A stretch of DNA of 24,237 nucleotides from positions 1-24,237 of the forward strand of contig JAAAIG010000607.1 in assembly GCA_015852425.1 (NCBI GenBank). The letters are read 5' to 3'. The stretch comes from Gryganskiella cystojenkinii (lineage: Eukaryota > Mortierellomycota > Mortierellomycetes > Mortierellales > Mortierellaceae). How positions within the stretch are numbered: the first letter of the stretch is position 1; each line of letters begins with the position of its first letter. The notes beneath the pieces were generated by a model, which saw only the letters and a list, made by a program, of their open reading frames with translations, was not told the origin of the DNA and searched no databases. This document shows positions 20,827 to 24,237 of the stretch, piece by piece. A program made the position numbers and the translations under genes.

Positions 20827-21879
20827 TAACATTGAGCATTGCCTGTTTCTTCGAATTAACCTGCAGTCCAAACTATGAGACTGATGGATAGGGTTGGAAA
20901 ACAGACATTATTGAGTGGAAGTGATGATATCGGCTGCAGTTGTAAGCCAGGGGTGCTCTTATTCTATCTCCCACAGTGATACGAAAATCTTTACTAATGA
21001 GGTATCACTGCCTTCTGGGCAAACGCAGTGGGAATGACCGAAAGAAAAGAAAGGAGCATCGCGAGTGAGCTGAAAATGAAAGGATGTGGAAGGAGGAGTT
21101 AAACGCGGATAATTTGCAAGGGAGGGAAGATAGTCTGAGAACAAAAGAGTTTTATGTTGTCGCGTTTTGGAAGAGCGCTCGCGTGTGTTTTTTATTTGCA
21201 ACAAGACTGCTAACTCATTCTTAAAGTAAGGCACGACGATGTTGCTGGTCAAGTTAGACTGAGAGAGAAACATCGCGATAGGCTTTACTTGCCCGAGTCA
21301 TCCTTGGTTCAAAATGAGACATCGTGGATGCGACCATGTTGGTATCGAAACTGGAAGTCATTGAAATAAAGCGGGTAGCTCTATGATGGTGCGTTTAGTG
21401 TCGGCATAGAGATCGAGGCACTGAATGAAGAAAGTATGATATTATCATTGGTTGACAATCGAGAAGACAAGGCGAGTGGTGTCACGGACGCGGGCGTTTG
21501 CTTGGCGTTAGAGACCCTTGGAGGCCGCAATGCTCTCTCTAGGGACTTCATAGTGTCAGTGCTTGATCAAACTTCGTTTTCTGCCGCCTTAAGGAAGCAG
21601 CTGTCGAAGAAAAATCCCTAGCAATAGCAATGATGGGACTAGCGGTAGCAATCGTGATGGGGAATTTAATGAGACTATCAGAGAATGCCAAAGTTACCTC
21701 AATTAAGGCTTTAAGTTAGCCTTTGGAGTCCAGAACAATCTCTGACCGAAGGAAAGCTAGACACCTTGCGAACATAGCGGCAGTAACCTTGCTGACACTA
21801 TCGGCCTTTCGGGATCCACGGTGAACAGCAGTGAGCAGCAGCGAGAGTAGCGACTAGAACGTCCGTGTGGACTGAGGTA

Positions 21880-21885
21880 TTTATT
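21880..21885 (-). terminator. Putative polyadenylation signal of the universal stress protein gene
   Basis: AATAAA on the minus strand, 49 nt beyond the stop at 21934. Confidence 0.5.
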
Positions 21886-21933
21886 ATTTAGACGTAACGG
21901 CAGCAAGTAAAGAACTGAATAAGAAACGGTCTC

Positions 21934-23477
21934 TCAGTCGTCCTCCGCAAAGGCCTGCTCATACTTGAGATTTGCTTCTCTCACACTCCTTGTCTGCTCC
22001 ATGATACGACCGTGTCTAGCCTTCTTTTTTCCTTTAGGCTTTTTTGGGGCTCGGACGACCATAACAGGAACGGACGAGTTGTGTACCAAAAAGTTACTAA
22101 TGGATCCAAGTAATAGTCTGCAGGAACAAGAGATGTTAATAGGCACTCTTTTCATAAATGCCCGTATTGAAGTGATGTAAAAATAGAAATTTACCCTTTA
22201 ATAGCGCCGCGTCCTCGGGATCCCACAATGACAGTCGACAAGTCGTCCAGATCGTCAATCTACAAAGTAAGAAATATACCTTAGGTATTAGTAAATGCAC
22301 TAGTTCTCTCCCCGCCAATTTTTTATGTGTGAAATTCATACGTACCATCTCTATGAGCAACTCTTTCGCTCCCATGGATTTTGTCGCGGCGATGATGTGA
22401 ATGACCACTGTGATATCTCTCAGACAGGTATGCTCGAGCTGCTCGTGAATGTTTTTTGTCAGCTTTTCGGCGTCCTCTCGCATCTCTGTCTGCACTCCCT
22501 TCTTGATACCCTTGCTGGTGTCTAAGTTGATTATGCGCATCACAAGTTATCACATCAGTATCCTGTTTATATACACACACGCAGAACAAACCGCTTGGAA
22601 ACTTACCGGCTTTGTCGTCTTCGACAATTGTTACCACGTTCAATTCATCGCCGTTGCGAAGTATTGTAGATATTGCCCACTCTGTTGCATGCCAACTCTC
22701 GCCTGAAAGGTCTGTTGCAACCATGTAATTTTTTCGACCCCTCGTGGACGCCTTTTGGTTGAATTCATCTTCAGGATGTGTTGCTGTGGCATGGTCATTA
22801 CCCGAGTACTTTAAAGTGATACGCGTACGGGCAGGATTGTTGGCCGTTTCTACTAAGCAAGGCAATGCAATATGAGGTTTGACAGGCTCCTGCAGGCGTT
22901 CTTCCTGCCCTTGACTAACGCCTCCTGCACTGGTTGGATCTTGATAAAACTCGCCTCCCGTACCGACAGAAGTGACACCGGGTGCAACTATTCCTTCACT
23001 CGTTGCCCCTACATCATGAGCAACGCCTCCCGCCAGAGATAAGTCTGCGATGGCGCCCCGTAGCGCATGGACATCATTCGGATCAATCTCGTCCTCGTTA
23101 GAGTCGTCAAGCTCGTCCTCCTCTTCCTCCTCCAGTTTTTTTTCCGCCGCGGTTTTGAGTTTTGTTGTTCCGTCCATTGCTTCGAACCTTGGGTCAAGAT
23201 GAGCAGGGTCAAAGTCGTCATCGTCATCTTCATCCTCTACGGACTTTCTGTCACTCTCGTAAGATTCCTCGTCAACATCTTCGTCCTCGTCAGATTCTTC
23301 CTCTGAGAATGGCTGCTGTCCTTCAGGGAGTTTCTTGTCCGACTTTTGAGCCTTGTTGCGTTGATAGCCTCTGACGGAAGCCGGTGAGAGCGGCATGGCC
23401 TGCGAGCCCTCTTCATCCTCGGCTGGACTCGTAGGTGGATTGGTCTCGATGACTAGGTCGTTTTTGGCATTCGACAT
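21934..23477 (-). CDS. Universal stress protein with acidic N-terminal extension
   Basis: Four exons on the minus strand (23477-22607, 22521-22346, 22259-22195, 22117-21934), all GT-AG and in phase, encode 431 aa. The first about 245 residues are disordered and very acidic (Asp/Glu runs at roughly 60-130) and have no counterpart in bacterial USPs. The UspA fold follows: strand 1 KNYMVATDLSGESWHATEWA (from 249), DELNVVTIVEDD, ITVVIHIIAA and STVIVGSRGRG. The nucleotide motif G-2x-G-9x-G-S is complete (G362, G365, G375, S376), so this is the ATP-binding class, ending VHNSSVPVMVVRAP. A basic tail (KKPKGKKKARHGR) follows, possibly a nuclear signal. Fungal USP-domain proteins of this kind are widespread but poorly characterised; the role is probably stress response, by inference only. 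The start at MSNAKNDL is the first in-frame ATG. Confidence 0.88.
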
Positions 23478-23917
23478 CGATAGAGATTAAGGCGGCGGGT
23501 ATGGTGTTCAGAGGCGAAAAGCAAAAGAGGCTTTTTTTAAACGAGACAAAAAAAGAAAAAAGAAAAAAAAATGTCGAGTGGCGCAGCCCGTGAGCCACGG
23601 TTCGACCAGATCTGTTCGAATTAATGGATGCTAATCTCGTCTTTGGGTCTAGATGGAAGATGCCAAGATGCCATCCATCCAACTGCGAATCCTTACCATC
23701 GTACATGATTTTTTTTTTTTTCTTTACCGCAATTTTTATTGTTAGGGGAGGGGGTCTATATACCATCGTACATGATAAAAGGAAATGGGCGCAGTGGCGA
23801 TACTTGAATGCACTTCTGAGGGGTGCCCTTATCCAGCCCACCGAAGTTGACGTGAAATTAAGGGTACCCGCACTATGATGTGTGTTGCCAGACACACTAA
23901 GAAACTAGTCTGAAAAA
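23478..23917. other. Noncoding region between the stress protein start and the Fanzor-like gene
   Basis: About 440 bp that holds the promoter of the universal stress protein gene and the 3' flank of the Fanzor-like gene. It contains an A-rich purine tract (23547-23570), a 16-bp direct repeat, a poly(T) run (23709-23721), a candidate minus-strand AATAAA at 23735-23740, and a small GTGTGT/ACACAC hairpin (23880-23897). No credible ORF. Confidence 0.5.
23694..23776. repeat. 16-bp direct repeat pair downstream of the Fanzor-like gene
   Basis: TACCATCGTACATGAT occurs at 23694-23709 and again, identically, at 23761-23776, 67 bp apart. Between them lie a poly(T) run and a G-rich patch. Confidence 0.9.
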
Positions 23918-24237
23918 CTACTTGGTCTTTTTCTGGGCCGCGGTTGTCGTGTTTGACACAGGCAATGTCCTCTTGCGACCTCGAGAAGGAACACTACCAC
24001 CAACGCTGCTGATGTTGCCAGCGCTGGCTGAGGAAGAACCAGGACTTGACTCTGTCATGCTCGTCTCTCCTTCCCATGGGTAACGGCCGTCGGCTGTCCT
24101 AGGCTGTAAATAGAGTGGCCTCTTTTGATCCTCCAAATACCCGCGAGCAATCCTTGACATGTTATCCGCAGCCATAACATCGCGGTGGTGGTAGTGCTTG
24201 CACTTTGGACAGTAAAGTTGACGGAGGGTTACTTGGC
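23918..24237 (-). CDS. Fanzor (eukaryotic TnpB-like) protein, C-terminal part
   Basis: A frame open to the window edge encodes the last 105 residues of a protein whose beginning lies beyond 24237. It starts QVTLRQLYCPKC, then KHYHHRDVMAADNMSRIARG and LEDQKRPLYLQP. The order CxxC, then (H/D)RDVxAAxN(I/M), is the hallmark of the C-terminal zinc ribbon plus RuvC-III motif of IS200/IS605 OrfB/TnpB and Fanzor proteins, which cut DNA with an RNA guide. The motif Asp (codon 24179-24181) is intact; the usual Asn before AA is Met. Only the second zinc Cys pair is inside the window. The tail is Ser/Gly rich and ends with basic patches (SRGRKRT, AAQKKTK), plausible nuclear signals. Whether the full gene is intact, intron-containing or truncated cannot be seen. 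The identification rests on one short motif recognised from memory; another zinc-ribbon protein is possible. Confidence 0.62.
   Translation of the reverse strand, partial: QVTLRQLYCPKCKHYHHRDVMAADNMSRIARGYLEDQKRPLYLQPRTADGRYPWEGETSMTESSPGSSSASAGNISSVGGSVPSRGRKRTLPVSNTTTAAQKKTK

Larger units (their letters stand above)
20797..21933. other. Gene-empty region of about 1.1 kb
   Basis: Both flanking genes end here (Sel1-repeat gene and universal stress protein gene are convergent). Open frames of 60-104 codons exist on both strands but show no recognisable family, biased composition typical of protein, or splice-supported extension. A small hairpin (AAGGCT/AGCCTT) lies at 21705-21723. I found no tRNA, rRNA or terminal repeats. 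It may hold UTRs, a noncoding RNA or a decayed element. Confidence 0.5.

Noticed and set aside
20959..21273. 104-codon minus-strand frame in the gene-empty region
   Set aside because: No recognisable domain, no splice-supported continuation, and no composition bias that would support coding.
23575..23612. tRNA-like A-box (GTGGCGCAG) and B-box (GGTTCGACC) words
   Set aside because: The two boxes are only about 20 nt apart and no acceptor, anticodon or T stem can be folded. At best a tRNA-derived fragment.

Overview
The window is nuclear DNA from a filamentous fungus, most likely an early-diverging Mucoromycota lineage; a Mortierella/Linnemannia-type genome fits best. The genes carry many short GT-AG introns (mostly 65-200 nt), encode typical fungal proteins (Ras/G-alpha-responsive adenylate cyclase, Skp1, F1Fo-ATP synthase subunit e), and contain CAA/CAG glutamine tracts and pyrimidine-rich leaders. 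The lineage is inferred from gene style and similarity recalled from memory, not from a search. All exon boundaries were worked out by hand from splice sites, reading phase and family conservation.

Layout, left to right. (1) 103-976 (+): mitochondrial ATP synthase subunit e, 3 exons. (2) 1205-3380 (-): eIF2D/Tma64, a ribosome recycling and initiation factor, 4 exons. (3) 3847-7793 (+): UPF1, the nonsense-mediated decay helicase, 8 exons, transcribed divergently from eIF2D. (4) 8135-10179 (-): a protein joining a complete PHD finger to an F-box and a leucine-rich C-terminal region, 3 exons, convergent with UPF1. (5) 10662-17684 (+): a 1984-residue fungal adenylate cyclase (CYR1 type), 10 exons including a 25-nt microexon. 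(6) 18062-18541 (+): intronless SKP1 with a clear TATA box and PACE-like promoter motifs. (7) 19102-20796 (+): a Sel1-repeat protein. (8) 20797-21933: about 1.1 kb with no convincing gene. (9) 21934-23477 (-): an ATP-binding-type universal stress protein with a long acidic N-terminal extension, 4 exons. (10) 23918-24237 (-): the C-terminal end of a gene cut by the window edge, carrying a CPKC...RDVMAADNM motif that looks like the zinc-ribbon/RuvC-III end of a Fanzor (eukaryotic TnpB-like, RNA-guided nuclease) protein.

Most of the window is conserved housekeeping sequence. Two functional themes recur. Two translation-termination and recycling factors (eIF2D and UPF1) share one short divergent promoter region. 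Components of SCF ubiquitin ligation (an F-box protein and Skp1) flank adenylate cyclase, whose LRR region in yeast is connected to Skp1 through Sgt1. The least ordinary items are the partial Fanzor-like gene with a 16-bp direct repeat in its downstream noncoding region, the PHD-F-box-LRR fusion, and the exact PACE 9-mer upstream of SKP1.
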